A stretch of DNA of 64,000 bases. It comes from JADGHX01 sp035760965 (GTDB lineage Bacteria; Pseudomonadota; Gammaproteobacteria; Steroidobacterales; Steroidobacteraceae). Shown here in pieces: positions 49,099-57,840 of this stretch. Made by a program: the position numbers and the translations under genes. Under the pieces are notes generated by a model, which was given only the letters and a program-made list of their open reading frames with translations, did no database searches and was not told where the DNA came from. The stretch spans positions 30,936 to 94,935 of the forward strand of contig DASTRY010000012.1 in the NCBI GenBank assembly GCA_035760965.1, in the 5' to 3' direction. How positions within the stretch are numbered: position 1 is the stretch's first letter; every line of letters starts with the position of its first letter.

Positions 49099-52000
49099 TT
49101 ATGCGCCGCCCTCCGCCGAAGCGGGCGCGGCCGGCGGCGGCGACGGCGTCCCGATGGAGTCGTTCGCGCCGACCAGCGCTCGCACGCGCCGATACACGAA
49201 GCGCAGGAACAGCAGCGTGCAGATCGCCTCGCCGAAGGTTGCAAGGAACGCGAGCGCCGGGTTCATTCGGTCTGCGCGCGCATGGAACTTCGCCACGGCG
49301 CGCTCGCGCGCAATCTCGATGCTGTCGTAGAACGTCGGGATCACGAGCAGCGTGAGCAACGTCGAGGTGACCGTCCCGCCGATGATCGCGACCGCCATCG
49401 GCCGATAGAACTCACCGCCCTCGCCCAGAGCGATCGCAACCGGCATCATGCCCGCGATCAGCGCGAAGGTGGTCATGAGAATGGGCCGCAGGCGCGTGCG
49501 TCCCGCGTGCATCAGCGCTTCCTCGCGATCGACGCCGCGCGCCTCTTCTTTGCGCGCACAGTCGAGCAGCAGGATCGCGTTCTTCGCCACGAGCCCCATG
49601 AGCATGATGATGCCGATGAAGCTCATGAGATTGAGCGTTCCGCGCGTCAGCAGGAGCGCCGTCACGACACCGATGAGCGACAGCGGCAGCGACATCATCA
49701 CCGGCACGGGCGCCGTGAACGAGCCGAACTGCATCACGAGCACGAGGTACATGACCGCGATGCCCATGATCAGCGCGGCAAACATGTCGCTGAAGATTTC
49801 CTCCTGGTCGCGCGAAGCACCGCCCAGCGAGATGCCATAGCCCTCTGGGAACTGAATCTGGTTCGCGAGCTTCTTCGCGTCCGCCGTCACTTCACCCGAC
49901 GCGCGCCCCTGCACGTTGGCCGAGACGGTCACGGTGCGCTTGCCGCCGAGGTGCTGAATCTGCGCGGGCCCCTTGTCCATGGTGATGGTCGCGATCTGCT
50001 CGAGCGGCACGAGCATGTTGCTGTTGCCGACCGCAACGGGCAGGTGCTCGATGTTCGACGCATCGACGCGATCCTCGGGCGCGAGGCGCACGGCGACGTC
50101 GCGCGATTCGCCGGTCGGATCGATCCAGTCGCCCACTTCGACGCCGGCGAACGCAACGCGCAGCGCCTGCGCGGCGTCATTGACAGAGATGCCGAGCTGA
50201 TTGGCGAGCCCGCGGTCGAGCTCGATCCGCAGCTCATCCTTCGGCTCCTGCTCCGAGAGGCCCACATCGACCGCGCCCGGAATCTTCTTCATCTTCTCCA
50301 TGTAGTCGCTGGTGATCGCCATGAGCCGGCGCGAGTCGGGCCCGTAGAACTGAATCTGCACCGGCTTCTGCACGCCGTTGTTCAGGTCGTCGAGAATCGT
50401 GTACTCGGCGCCGACGAGCCGCTTCAGCTGCTCGCGCAGCACCTCGCCGATGCGCTCGGCGGAGCGGCTGCGCTCCGTGCTCTTGCCGAGGTCGACGTAC
50501 ACGCGCCCGCCGCCCGGATTCACGTACGAGTTGGTCGCTTTCGTCTCGGGAATCTGGCGCGCGAGGGCAGCGGCCTGCTCCACCTTCACCTTCGAGTATT
50601 CGAGGCTCGCGCTCGAGGGCGTGCGCACGTCGATGGCGACCATGCCGTTGTCCGTCTTCGGCAGGAAGTTCGAGCCGCCCACGGTGAACTGCATGACGAG
50701 CGCGAGGACGAACGCCGCCAGCGAGATGACGGCCATCCACTTGCGATGGTGGAGCGCCCAGGCGATGACGTTGCCGTAGCGATCGGCCTGGTGGTCGAAC
50801 CACTCGTTGAAGCGCTTGAAGACCTTGCCCAGACCGCGCCGCTCGCTGTGCGCATGGCCGGGCGGATCGCCCCAGTAGGCCGACAGCATCGGGTCGAGCG
50901 TGAACGAGATGAAGAGGCTCACGAGCACCGAGGTCACGACGGTCAAGGCGAACGGCCGGAACCACTCGCCCGCGACGCCGCCCATGAAGGCGACCGGCAC
51001 GAACACCGCGACGATCGAGAAGGTGGTCGCCGCGACGGCGAGCCCGATTTCCGCCGTGCCGTTGCGCGCGGCCGTCACACGATCCTCGCCCCGTTCCATG
51101 TGCCGCACGATGTTCTCGCGCACGACGATGGCATCGTCGATGAGCACGCCAATCGCGAGCGAGAGGCCGAGCAGCGTCATGAAGTTCAGCGTGAAGCCGC
51201 ACGCCCACACGGCGATGAACGCCGCGACCGCCGAGGTCGGCAGCGAGAGCGCGGTGATGAGCGTCGAGCGCCAGGAATTCAGGAACGCGTACACGACGAA
51301 GATCGTGAGCCCCGCGCCGAAAATGAGCGCCTCGACGACATTGCGCAGGCTGCTTTCCGCATCCTTGCCGCCGTCGTCGGTCACTTCGAGCTTCGTTCCC
51401 TCGGGCAGGGTGGCGTTGATCTCGTCGACGAGCTCGCGCACCTTCTCGCCCACGGTCACCGTGCTCGACTCGCGCGAGCGGATGATCGAGAGGCCGACGT
51501 TCGGGCGGCCGTTGCGCAAGCTATAGCTGTTCAGCTCCGCAAAGCCGTCCTCGATGGTCGCGACCTGGCCAAGGCGCACGATCTCGTCGCCCTGGCGCTT
51601 CACGACGATGCTCTCGAACTCCTTCGGCGACTCGATGCGCCCGACGAGGCGGATGCTCTGCTCATCCAGCGCGCCCTTCACGCGCCCGACCGGCGCCGTC
51701 GTGTTCTGCATGCGCAACGCATTGACGACGTCGCTCACCGAGACGTTGAACTCGCGCAGCTTCTGCGCGTGGACGAGCACGGACAGCTCGCGCTGGAGCG
51801 AGCCGTTCACGTTCACGACGGCGACGCCGTCGATGGCGCGGAAGCGATCGGCCAGCACGTCCTCGGCGAGGCGCGAGATCTCCGCGTGGCTTTGGCGCGT
51901 CGAGGACAGCGCGAGCTGCATGATCGGCTGCGCGGACGGATCGACGCGGATCAGCACCGGCTCGCGCATCTCGACCGGCAGCTTGTAGCGCACCGAGTTG

Positions 52001-52335
52001 ATGGCGTTGCGGATCTCGTCCGCCGCCTCGGACATGTCCTTTTTGAAGTTGAAGATGATGATGATGCGCGCCTGACCTTCCGATGCGGTCGAGCGGATCT
52101 CGTACACCTGCGAGATGCTCTGCAGCGCCTTCTCGATGCGATTGATGATCTCGCGCTCAACCGTCTCGGGCGAGGCGCCCGGATACGGCACGGTCACGAC
52201 CATGACCGGCTGCTGCACGTCCGGGATCTGGTTGACGCGCAGGTTCTTGAACGCCAGGAGGCCGAGGGCCATGAGCACGATGACGATCGCTGTCGTCGTC
52301 ACCGGCTGCTTGATGCTGAAGTTCGAAAGGAACAT
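49099..52335 (-). CDS. RND efflux permease
   Basis: Inner-membrane proton-driven pump of 1078 residues with the full AcrB-type plan: N-terminal helix (FSIKQPVTTTAIVIVLMALG), porter domain opening PYPGASPETVEREIINRIEK, helix-4 charge motif SLAIGVLIDDAIVVRENIVR, and a second half starting near HRKWMAVISLAAFVLALVMQ with GLVAKNAILLLDCARKEEAR. The adjacent Asp pair in helix 4 is present, as proton transfer needs. It follows the adaptor gene by three bases on the same strand; the outer-membrane channel gene is not here. Exports drugs, solvents or aromatics; specificity unknown. Confidence 0.95.
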   Translation of the reverse strand: MFLSNFSIKQPVTTTAIVIVLMALGLLAFKNLRVNQIPDVQQPVMVVTVPYPGASPETVEREIINRIEKALQSISQVYEIRSTASEGQARIIIIFNFKKDMSEAADEIRNAINSVRYKLPVEMREPVLIRVDPSAQPIMQLALSSTRQSHAEISRLAEDVLADRFRAIDGVAVVNVNGSLQRELSVLVHAQKLREFNVSVSDVVNALRMQNTTAPVGRVKGALDEQSIRLVGRIESPKEFESIVVKRQGDEIVRLGQVATIEDGFAELNSYSLRNGRPNVGLSIIRSRESSTVTVGEKVRELVDEINATLPEGTKLEVTDDGGKDAESSLRNVVEALIFGAGLTIFVVYAFLNSWRSTLITALSLPTSAVAAFIAVWACGFTLNFMTLLGLSLAIGVLIDDAIVVRENIVRHMERGEDRVTAARNGTAEIGLAVAATTFSIVAVFVPVAFMGGVAGEWFRPFALTVVTSVLVSLFISFTLDPMLSAYWGDPPGHAHSERRGLGKVFKRFNEWFDHQADRYGNVIAWALHHRKWMAVISLAAFVLALVMQFTVGGSNFLPKTDNGMVAIDVRTPSSASLEYSKVKVEQAAALARQIPETKATNSYVNPGGGRVYVDLGKSTERSRSAERIGEVLREQLKRLVGAEYTILDDLNNGVQKPVQIQFYGPDSRRLMAITSDYMEKMKKIPGAVDVGLSEQEPKDELRIELDRGLANQLGISVNDAAQALRVAFAGVEVGDWIDPTGESRDVAVRLAPEDRVDASNIEHLPVAVGNSNMLVPLEQIATITMDKGPAQIQHLGGKRTVTVSANVQGRASGEVTADAKKLANQIQFPEGYGISLGGASRDQEEIFSDMFAALIMGIAVMYLVLVMQFGSFTAPVPVMMSLPLSLIGVVTALLLTRGTLNLMSFIGIIMLMGLVAKNAILLLDCARKEEARGVDREEALMHAGRTRLRPILMTTFALIAGMMPVAIALGEGGEFYRPMAVAIIGGTVTSTLLTLLVIPTFYDSIEIARERAVAKFHARADRMNPALAFLATFGEAICTLLFLRFVYRRVRALVGANDSIGTPSPPPAAPASAEGGA

Positions 52336-52338
52336 GGC

Positions 52339-53484
52339 TTACTTTCGCGAGGCCGTCGCGAGCGATGCGCCCTGCGCGAGCTCGATGGGTTGACCGTTTG
52401 CCAGCGTGGTCGTCGGATAGCGCAGGACCGTGTCGCCCTCGGCGAGCCCGCTCTTCAGCACGAATTCGCCGCTACGGGGGTCGCGATCGCCGAGCTGCAG
52501 AGCGACCTTCTGGATCGAGCGATCCTTCACGCGCCACGCGTACGCGTTGTCGCCCTCGCGGACGAGCGCACTCGGCGGAAGGGTCAAGGCCGACGTGCGA
52601 TGCGTCTCGATGCGCCCTTCGGCATAGAGGCCGGCGACGTTCGGCGTGTCCTTCTGATTGTCGAAGGTCACGAGCACTTCGACCTGCCGCGTCGTGGCAT
52701 TCGCCGCGGGGTTGACGCGCGCGATCGTGCCGATGAACTCGCGATCGCCGAAGCCGTTCACCCGGAACATGACGGGCTGTCCGACCTTGACGGCGCCGAT
52801 GTTTTCGGCCGACACGAGACCCTCGAAGCGCAAGCTGTTCGGATCGATGACCTTCAGCAGCTCCTTGCCGATCTGCGCCGTATCGCCGGCAGACACCTTG
52901 CGATCACTGACGATGCCGTCGAACGGTGCGCGCACCTCGGTCCGCTGCAGTTGCTGGCGCGCGGTCACGACGCGTGCCCGGGCGGCCTCGCGGTCGCTCT
53001 GCGCGGTATTGCGGCGGTTCTCCGCATCTTCGAGCTGCTGCGCGGAGACGATGCCGGTCTCGCGAAGTGTCCTCATGCGCTGGAACTGACGCTCGGCTTG
53101 CTCGAACGCCTGGGCGGCCGCGTTCTCGGCGGCCGTGGCGGATGTCAAGGTGTCGCGGATGCTGGTGTCGTCGAGCCGCACGAGCAGATCACCGCGCTTC
53201 ACGGGATCGCCGTTCTCCTTTAGAACGGCAAGCACGACAGCGGACACCTCGGCGCGCAGGTCCGCTCGGCGCTCGGGCTGCACGGAGCCCGTAATCACCG
53301 GACCCTGCGACAGAGCGTTGTTGCGGACGGTAAGCAAATCCTCTTCGGACAGGAGCAATGGCGCTTGCGCCGCGCTCGCGTTGTCGCTGGCGCTGCCCTT
53401 GCCGCACGCGGCGAGCACGAAGAGCGAAGCAGTGAGGCCGGCCACGAGACCCGCCCGGCAGAGGATTCGATTTCTTGAGATCAC
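52339..53484 (-). CDS. RND periplasmic adaptor lipoprotein
   Basis: Membrane-fusion protein of 381 residues. The leader ends in the lipobox LAAC (TASLFVLAACGKGSAS), so it is lipid-anchored. It has the lipoyl/hairpin plan: RADLRAEVSAVVLAVLKENG, a coiled hairpin (QAFEQAERQFQRMRTLRETG, VTARQQLQRTEVRAPFDGIV) and beta-barrel and membrane-proximal domains (NPAANATTRQVEVLVTF, SALTLPPSALVREGDNAY). The GTG start at 53484 is chosen because AAGGGAG lies just upstream and puts the lipoprotein leader first; an ATG at 53544 would add 20 polar residues. Operon with the permease. Confidence 0.9.
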   Translation of the reverse strand: MISRNRILCRAGLVAGLTASLFVLAACGKGSASDNASAAQAPLLLSEEDLLTVRNNALSQGPVITGSVQPERRADLRAEVSAVVLAVLKENGDPVKRGDLLVRLDDTSIRDTLTSATAAENAAAQAFEQAERQFQRMRTLRETGIVSAQQLEDAENRRNTAQSDREAARARVVTARQQLQRTEVRAPFDGIVSDRKVSAGDTAQIGKELLKVIDPNSLRFEGLVSAENIGAVKVGQPVMFRVNGFGDREFIGTIARVNPAANATTRQVEVLVTFDNQKDTPNVAGLYAEGRIETHRTSALTLPPSALVREGDNAYAWRVKDRSIQKVALQLGDRDPRSGEFVLKSGLAEGDTVLRYPTTTLANGQPIELAQGASLATASRK

Positions 53485-53732
53485 CCGGTCTCCCTTACGA
53501 TCGGTGGGCACGGAACGATGCTCGAGCCCTATCGACGGTCGCATTAGATGCCAATCAGTGAGTGTTCGTTCGTGCGGTAGCGCGAGAACACGGCAACACG
53601 CCTTTTTGTTGCGACCGGCGTGAACGCAGCCGGACGCGTGCGGACCCAGGAGTGGACCCGCGGCGAAGAGCGTCGTTCAGAAGCTCTCGTAAGACGTTGG
53701 CAAGCCAGCAATTCTGACGGACTTTCGGTGAC

Positions 53733-54398
53733 GTGACTAGTGACCTGTTCGCCAATTCTCCAGGCGACCGCGAGGTAAGCGGTGGCGCCCCCGAGGTCAT
53801 CGGCCCGCGGGCCGTCGTCCTGCGTCGCTTCGCGCTCCCCTTTGCGGCGGAGCTGCTCGCGGGCGTCGAGCAGGTCGAGCGCGACGCACCGTTTCGGCAC
53901 ATGGTCACGCCGGGCGGTTTCACAATGTCGGTGGCGCTCACCAATTGCGGCTCCCTGGGCTGGACGACGGATCGGCGCGGCTACCGGTACACGTCCATCG
54001 ACCCGCAGACCGGCAACCCGTGGCCGGGTATGCGTCAAACGTTCGCGCGGCTCGCGCGGGTTGCCGCGAGCGCGATCGGATTTGCGGAGTTCGAGCCCGA
54101 CGCCTGTCTCATGAACCGGTACCGGCCCGGCTCGAAGATGTCGCTGCATCAGGACAAGGACGAGCGTGACTTCTCGGCGCCGATCGTCTCGGTGTCGCTC
54201 GGCATGGATGCGATCTTCCTGTTCGGCGGTCGCAAGCGCGCGGATCGCGCCGCACGCATCCCCCTCCAGCACGGCGACGTCGTGGTGTGGGGTGGCGAAG
54301 ATCGGCTGCGCTACCACGGGGTGCTCCGTCTCGAAGGTGAGCCACACCCCCTGCTCGGCGCGCAGCGGCTCAATTTGACCTTTCGCAAGGCGGGCTGA
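53733..54398 (+). CDS. alkB: DNA oxidative demethylase AlkB
   Basis: Fe(II)/2-oxoglutarate dioxygenase of 221 residues that removes alkyl groups such as 1-methyladenine and 3-methylcytosine. It aligns with E. coli AlkB almost throughout: FRHMVTPGGFTMSVALTNCG, LGWTTDRRGYRYTSIDPQTG, DACLMNRYRPGSKMSLHQDK (His and Asp iron ligands in HQD), APIVSVSLGMDAIFLFGG, HGDVVVWGGEDRLRYHG (third ligand His) and the closing NLTFRKAG with the 2-oxoglutarate-binding Arg. GTG start; a weak ribosome site precedes. A single gene, divergent from the RND adaptor. Confidence 0.96.
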   Translation: MTSDLFANSPGDREVSGGAPEVIGPRAVVLRRFALPFAAELLAGVEQVERDAPFRHMVTPGGFTMSVALTNCGSLGWTTDRRGYRYTSIDPQTGNPWPGMRQTFARLARVAASAIGFAEFEPDACLMNRYRPGSKMSLHQDKDERDFSAPIVSVSLGMDAIFLFGGRKRADRAARIPLQHGDVVVWGGEDRLRYHGVLRLEGEPHPLLGAQRLNLTFRKAG

Positions 54399-54446
54399 AG
54401 GCTCGCCGCATTCACAGCCCGCTGCGCGGCCTCTCGCGCGCTCACC

Positions 54447-54461
54447 GCCCGCTGCGCGGGC
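54447..54461 (+). terminator. Weak hairpin after alkB
   Basis: GCCCGC and GCGGGC around TGC form a short GC stem 48 bases past the alkB stop, followed by only two T. A similar CCGCTGCGCGG unit occurs 30 bases earlier. It may act as a poor intrinsic terminator. Confidence 0.3.
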
Positions 54462-54497
54462 TTATGTCACGCGTAGCCGAACCCCGACACGTTGCTT

Positions 54498-54522
54498 TAT
54501 CTGAGACAAATAGTCTCAGATA
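54498..54522. promoter_or_regulatory. Perfect palindrome TATCTGAGAC-n5-GTCTCAGATA, candidate operator
   Basis: Ten-base arms at 54498-54507 and 54513-54522 with the five-base centre AAATA, in an AT-richer patch 34 bases before the DUF4382 gene. A further half-site-like GTCTCG follows at about 54527. Arm length and spacing suit a dimeric repressor. No regulator gene lies beside it; the receiver at 55923 has no DNA-binding domain. Confidence 0.5.
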
Positions 54523-54555
54523 CGGTGTCTCGCACAGGATTCGGGGGTTGCTGGT

Positions 54556-55530
54556 ATGCGTTCTTCTTGGCGCGTCGCGGGTATCGCGGTGCTGTGCACC
54601 GGAATTTTCGCCGGTGGATGCGGCGGTGGCGACGCGTCGTCGTCCGGCGGCATGGGCAAGCTCAGCGTCAGTCTCACCGACGCGCCGGTCGACAGCGCTA
54701 CCGAAGTCGTCGTCGCGTTCAGCGGCATCGAGCTGCATCACGCCGACGGCAAGACGATCAGCATCGATTTCAGCAGCACGAAGACGATCGATCTGATCAA
54801 GCTCCAGAACGGCGTGACGAACGCGTTGACGGATGGCGCCGAGGTTCCGGCGGGCGACTACGACTGGATGCGTCTGAAAGTGCTCGCCGACAAGAACACG
54901 CAGGGTCAGTCGTACATCAAGCTGACGAGCGGTGCGCAATATCCGTTATGGATTCCGAGCGGCGCCGAAACGGGCCTGAAGCTCGTGCGCCCGTTCACGG
55001 TCGCCCAGGGCAGCACCACGCGGCTCATCATCGATTTCGATCTGCGCAAGTCGATCACGGCACCGCCGGGCCAGGACCCGAACTACATCATGCGTCCGGC
55101 ACTGCGCCTGATCGATCAGCTCCAGGTCGGCAAGCTCACGGCGAATGTCGATCTCGCAGCGCTCGCGACCGCGCAGCTCGGCGCCGGCGCAGCGCCGGCG
55201 AGCTGCAAGGCAGGCCTGTACGTGTTCGCCGGAGCCAACGTCGTGCCGGACGATCAGGACGGCGATGGCACGAACGGCGCGGTCCCGGTGCTGTATCAGC
55301 CGGTCGCCTATGACGGCGTGAATGCACAAGTGCCGGTCACGATCGACTTTCTCGAAGTGGGTCCGTACACGGTCGCGGCAACGTGCAACTTCGATGTCGA
55401 CGCGGCCGATACCGACGACTACGACCCGAACGCCGCGCAAGGCCAGCCCGGCTACCAAACGATGCATTGGACGGTCGTGGGCAACGTTTCGATCACCGCG
55501 AACACCACGACCGCGGTCGGCGTCCCCTGA
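54556..55530 (+). CDS. DUF4382-type lipoprotein
   Basis: Protein of 324 residues with a lipobox leader (VLCTGIFAGGCGGGDASSSG; Cys after AGG). The following domain (GKLSVSLTDAPVDSATEVVV, FSGIELHHADGK) is the opening of DUF4382, a beta-sandwich domain common in exported lipoproteins. The second half (QVPVTIDFLEVGPYTVAATC) resembles a carbohydrate-binding or Ig-like sandwich, with an acidic Asp/Asn segment (DDQDGDGTNG, DVDAADTDDYDPN) that may bind calcium. Function unknown. A palindrome lies just upstream. First gene of a rightward series to 59250. Confidence 0.85.
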   Translation: MRSSWRVAGIAVLCTGIFAGGCGGGDASSSGGMGKLSVSLTDAPVDSATEVVVAFSGIELHHADGKTISIDFSSTKTIDLIKLQNGVTNALTDGAEVPAGDYDWMRLKVLADKNTQGQSYIKLTSGAQYPLWIPSGAETGLKLVRPFTVAQGSTTRLIIDFDLRKSITAPPGQDPNYIMRPALRLIDQLQVGKLTANVDLAALATAQLGAGAAPASCKAGLYVFAGANVVPDDQDGDGTNGAVPVLYQPVAYDGVNAQVPVTIDFLEVGPYTVAATCNFDVDAADTDDYDPNAAQGQPGYQTMHWTVVGNVSITANTTTAVGVP

Positions 55531-55554
55531 CCGCCGCCGAGCAGGAGCATAGGA

Positions 55555-55926
55555 ATGCCGGAATTCGACAATAACGGGATCGTGAGCGACATGCCGGACC
55601 GGCCGCTGGCCGGGACGGAAGGCGACGAGGAGGTCGGGCCCTTCGTGCTCAATCTGTGCCCCGTTTCCGAGCCCATCGCCATGCCGCAGCCGCGCTCTCC
55701 GGGGCTGACGAAGTTTACGTTCTTCTGCAGTCGCGGCCGCGAGGGAAACATCGAGCAGTGGTGGCTCCACATGGGCTACTTCGCTACGCGCAGCGATGCG
55801 GAGAAGTGGCTCATCGTCTTGCAGCGGATCTATCCGCACGCCTGCGTCGCGCAGGCGGAAGTTACCTTCGCACCCGAGCACCACGCGACATTGCATCTGG
55901 CGCGCCGGCGCGGGCGCGTGTCATGA
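55555..55926 (+). CDS. Small protein of unknown function, SPOR-like C-terminus
   Basis: Protein of 123 residues. The first 50 are polar and Pro-rich. The rest (FTFFCSRGREGNIEQWWLHM, GYFATRSDAEKWLIVLQRIY, PHACVAQAEV) has the strand-helix-strand order of a SPOR-like domain, where FATRSDAEKWL would be the helix start; this is only a resemblance. No signal peptide is visible. AGGAG lies upstream. Its stop overlaps the start of the response regulator by ATGA, so the two are coupled. Confidence 0.7.
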   Translation: MPEFDNNGIVSDMPDRPLAGTEGDEEVGPFVLNLCPVSEPIAMPQPRSPGLTKFTFFCSRGREGNIEQWWLHMGYFATRSDAEKWLIVLQRIYPHACVAQAEVTFAPEHHATLHLARRRGRVS

Positions 55927-56396
55927 GCGGGGATCACTGGGTCTGGAGCAAGGGCCCCGGCGACACCACTCTGCACGCTGCGCCGAGTTTCGGTATCGAA
56001 GTCGACAGCGATGTGCTGCCGCCGCTGCGTGTGCTGATCGCGGACGACTATCCCGATGCGGCGGAGAGTGTGGCACTGCTGCTTGCGGGCCTGCGTGTCG
56101 AGACGCGCCTCGCCGAAGACGGCGAAGCGGCGCTCGCCATCGCCCAGGAGTGGCGGCCCGAGCTGTGTGTGCTCGATCTCGAAATGCCGAAGATGGATGG
56201 CTACGAGGTCGCGCGACGCATCCGTGCGCTACGCGGCGAGTATCGCCCGCTGCTCATCGCATTCAGCGGCTGGACGGGCTCCGAGCACAAGCAGAGCGCC
56301 CTCCAAGCGGGGTTCGATCACTACCTGATGAAGCCGGTCGAGCCGCAGAAACTCATGCGGATCATCCGCAGCTTCCAGCGCGCCCGTTATCGATGA
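55923..56396 (+). CDS. Single-domain response regulator
   Basis: Receiver-only protein of 157 residues with a ~35-residue lead: VLIADDYPDAAESVALLLAG, phosphoacceptor Asp85 (LCVLDLEMPKMDG), Ser in LIAFSGW and Lys in GFDHYLMKPVE. Close paralogue of the regulator at 37073, which likewise precedes a DUF6502-DUF5666 pair. Here a glycine-zipper gene lies between (17 bases on). It probably signals by phosphorylation-dependent contact, perhaps to the DUF6502 protein. Confidence 0.9.
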   Translation: MSGDHWVWSKGPGDTTLHAAPSFGIEVDSDVLPPLRVLIADDYPDAAESVALLLAGLRVETRLAEDGEAALAIAQEWRPELCVLDLEMPKMDGYEVARRIRALRGEYRPLLIAFSGWTGSEHKQSALQAGFDHYLMKPVEPQKLMRIIRSFQRARYR

Positions 56397-56412
56397 GGTC
56401 CGGAGTCATTCG

Positions 56413-56976
56413 ATGCGCAACGCCATGGTGATCTTCATTGCCGCACTCTTCGCGAGCGTGAGCCTGCAAGCCTTCGCAGACCCGCCCGATCACGCGCCGG
56501 CGCACGGCTGGCGCAAGAAGCACGACCCGCACTACGTCGGCTACACGGGTACGATCTGGGAGGAGGACTACGAGGTGGCCGCCGGCCACTGCAATCGCGA
56601 GGCGATCGGCGCCGTCCTCGGCGGGGTCGCCGGCGGCGTGATCGGATCGAAAGTGGCCTCCCCGGAGAACCGCACGGTCGGCGTCCTCATCGGCGCCGCG
56701 GCCGGCGCAATCATCGGCGCCAAGATCGGCCGCGATCTCGACAACAGCGACCGCGGCTGCCTCGGGCATGCCCTGGAAATCGTGCGCCCCGGCGGGCGCG
56801 TGATGTGGGACAACCCGGCGACGGGTGTGAGCTACGTCCTGGTCCCCGGCAAGGGGCGCGGGGAGCAGGCGGCCCGCTGTCGCGAATTCACACTCATCGC
56901 CAGCCGCGGTCGGGAAAAGTCGACACGCAAAGGCGTGGCATGCCAGACGGAACGCGGCATTTGGAAGATCGCATGA
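56413..56976 (+). CDS. Glycine-zipper (2TM) envelope protein
   Basis: Exported protein of 187 residues (leader MVIFIAALFASVSLQAFA). The core is a glycine-zipper pair: IGAVLGGVAGGVIGSKVASP and VGVLIGAAAGAIIGAKIG, typical of outer-membrane-associated proteins of the Rick_17kDa type. The N-terminal mature part is His/Lys-rich; the C-terminal part has four Cys that may pair (CLGHALEIV, ARCREFTLI, GVACQTE). No lipobox. It lies between the response regulator and the DUF6502 gene and may be the envelope target of this module. Confidence 0.82.
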   Translation: MRNAMVIFIAALFASVSLQAFADPPDHAPAHGWRKKHDPHYVGYTGTIWEEDYEVAAGHCNREAIGAVLGGVAGGVIGSKVASPENRTVGVLIGAAAGAIIGAKIGRDLDNSDRGCLGHALEIVRPGGRVMWDNPATGVSYVLVPGKGRGEQAARCREFTLIASRGREKSTRKGVACQTERGIWKIA

Positions 56977-57029
56977 GACTGCGACGCGCTTCGTCCGCGC
57001 CAGCCCCCCGCCCCACTTAGGCTTCGCGG

Positions 57030-57830
57030 ATGGCAGCGGCAACGACAGCACACGTGATGGCGGCAACCCGTCAGTTGCTGAAGCCCATCGTGCATGTGCT
57101 GATCCGCTGCGGCATCTCGTGGCGCGACTTCGCAGAGCTCGCCAAGACGACCTTCGTCGAAGTGGCGACCACGCAGTTCGGCAAGCGCGGACGGCCGACG
57201 AACGTCTCGCGCACCGCCATGCTCACCGGGCTCGCCCGGCGGGACGTGCGCAAGCAGCGCGAAAAGCTCGCCGCCGCGCCGGAGGCGCCGACCGGTTTCG
57301 TCACCAAGGCCTCGCTCGTCCTGTCCGCATGGCACCTCGATCCGGAATTCCTGGACGCCGAGGGTCGGCCGGCGGCGCTGGCCGCGGACGGCGGGCCCGG
57401 CACTTTCGAGGCGCTCGTGCGCCGCTGCACCGGCAGCGACGTGCCGCCCTCCACGCTGCTGAAGGAGCTGCGGCGCGCAGGCGCCATCCGCAAGCGGCCC
57501 GACGGGAAGCTCGAACCGCTCCTGCGCAACTACATCCCGCATCCGATGGACGAGCATCTCGTGCGGCTATGGGGCTCGGTGCTCGCGGACATCGCGACCA
57601 CCTACGTGCACAACCTCACGCGCACCGGCCGGACGCCCGCGCGCTTCGAGCGCGCGGCGGTGAACGATCGCATCGCGAAAGCGGCGCTGCCGGAGTTCCG
57701 CCGCTATCTGGAACGCGAAGGCCAGGCCTTTCTCGAGCGCGCCGATGCCTGGCTGACCGCGCACCAGGCGAGCGACGGCGACACCGACGTCATTCGGCTC
57801 GGCGTCGGGACCTATCACATTCAGGATTGA
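57030..57830 (+). CDS. DUF6502-family protein, second copy
   Basis: Protein of 266 residues, full-length paralogue of the one at 36264-37076: KPIVHVLIRCGISWRDFAEL, FGKRGRPTNVSRTAMLTGLA, RRDVRKQREKLAAAPEAPTG, TLLKELRRAGAIRKRPDGKL, NYIPHPMDEHLVRLWG and the same YHIQD terminus. The SRTAMLTGLARRDVRK block looks like a helix-turn-helix. It is followed ten bases later by a DUF5666 gene, repeating the other locus. Likely cytoplasmic and possibly a regulator of the adjacent envelope genes; function unknown. Confidence 0.85.
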   Translation: MAAATTAHVMAATRQLLKPIVHVLIRCGISWRDFAELAKTTFVEVATTQFGKRGRPTNVSRTAMLTGLARRDVRKQREKLAAAPEAPTGFVTKASLVLSAWHLDPEFLDAEGRPAALAADGGPGTFEALVRRCTGSDVPPSTLLKELRRAGAIRKRPDGKLEPLLRNYIPHPMDEHLVRLWGSVLADIATTYVHNLTRTGRTPARFERAAVNDRIAKAALPEFRRYLEREGQAFLERADAWLTAHQASDGDTDVIRLGVGTYHIQD

Positions 57831-57840
57831 GAGTGACTGC

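Noticed and set aside
49024..53223. A 1399-codon open frame opposite the RND permease and adaptor
   Set aside because: It runs antisense across two well-defined genes, is dominated by Arg, His, Asp and Glu, and shows no family motif; stop codons are simply rare in that frame.
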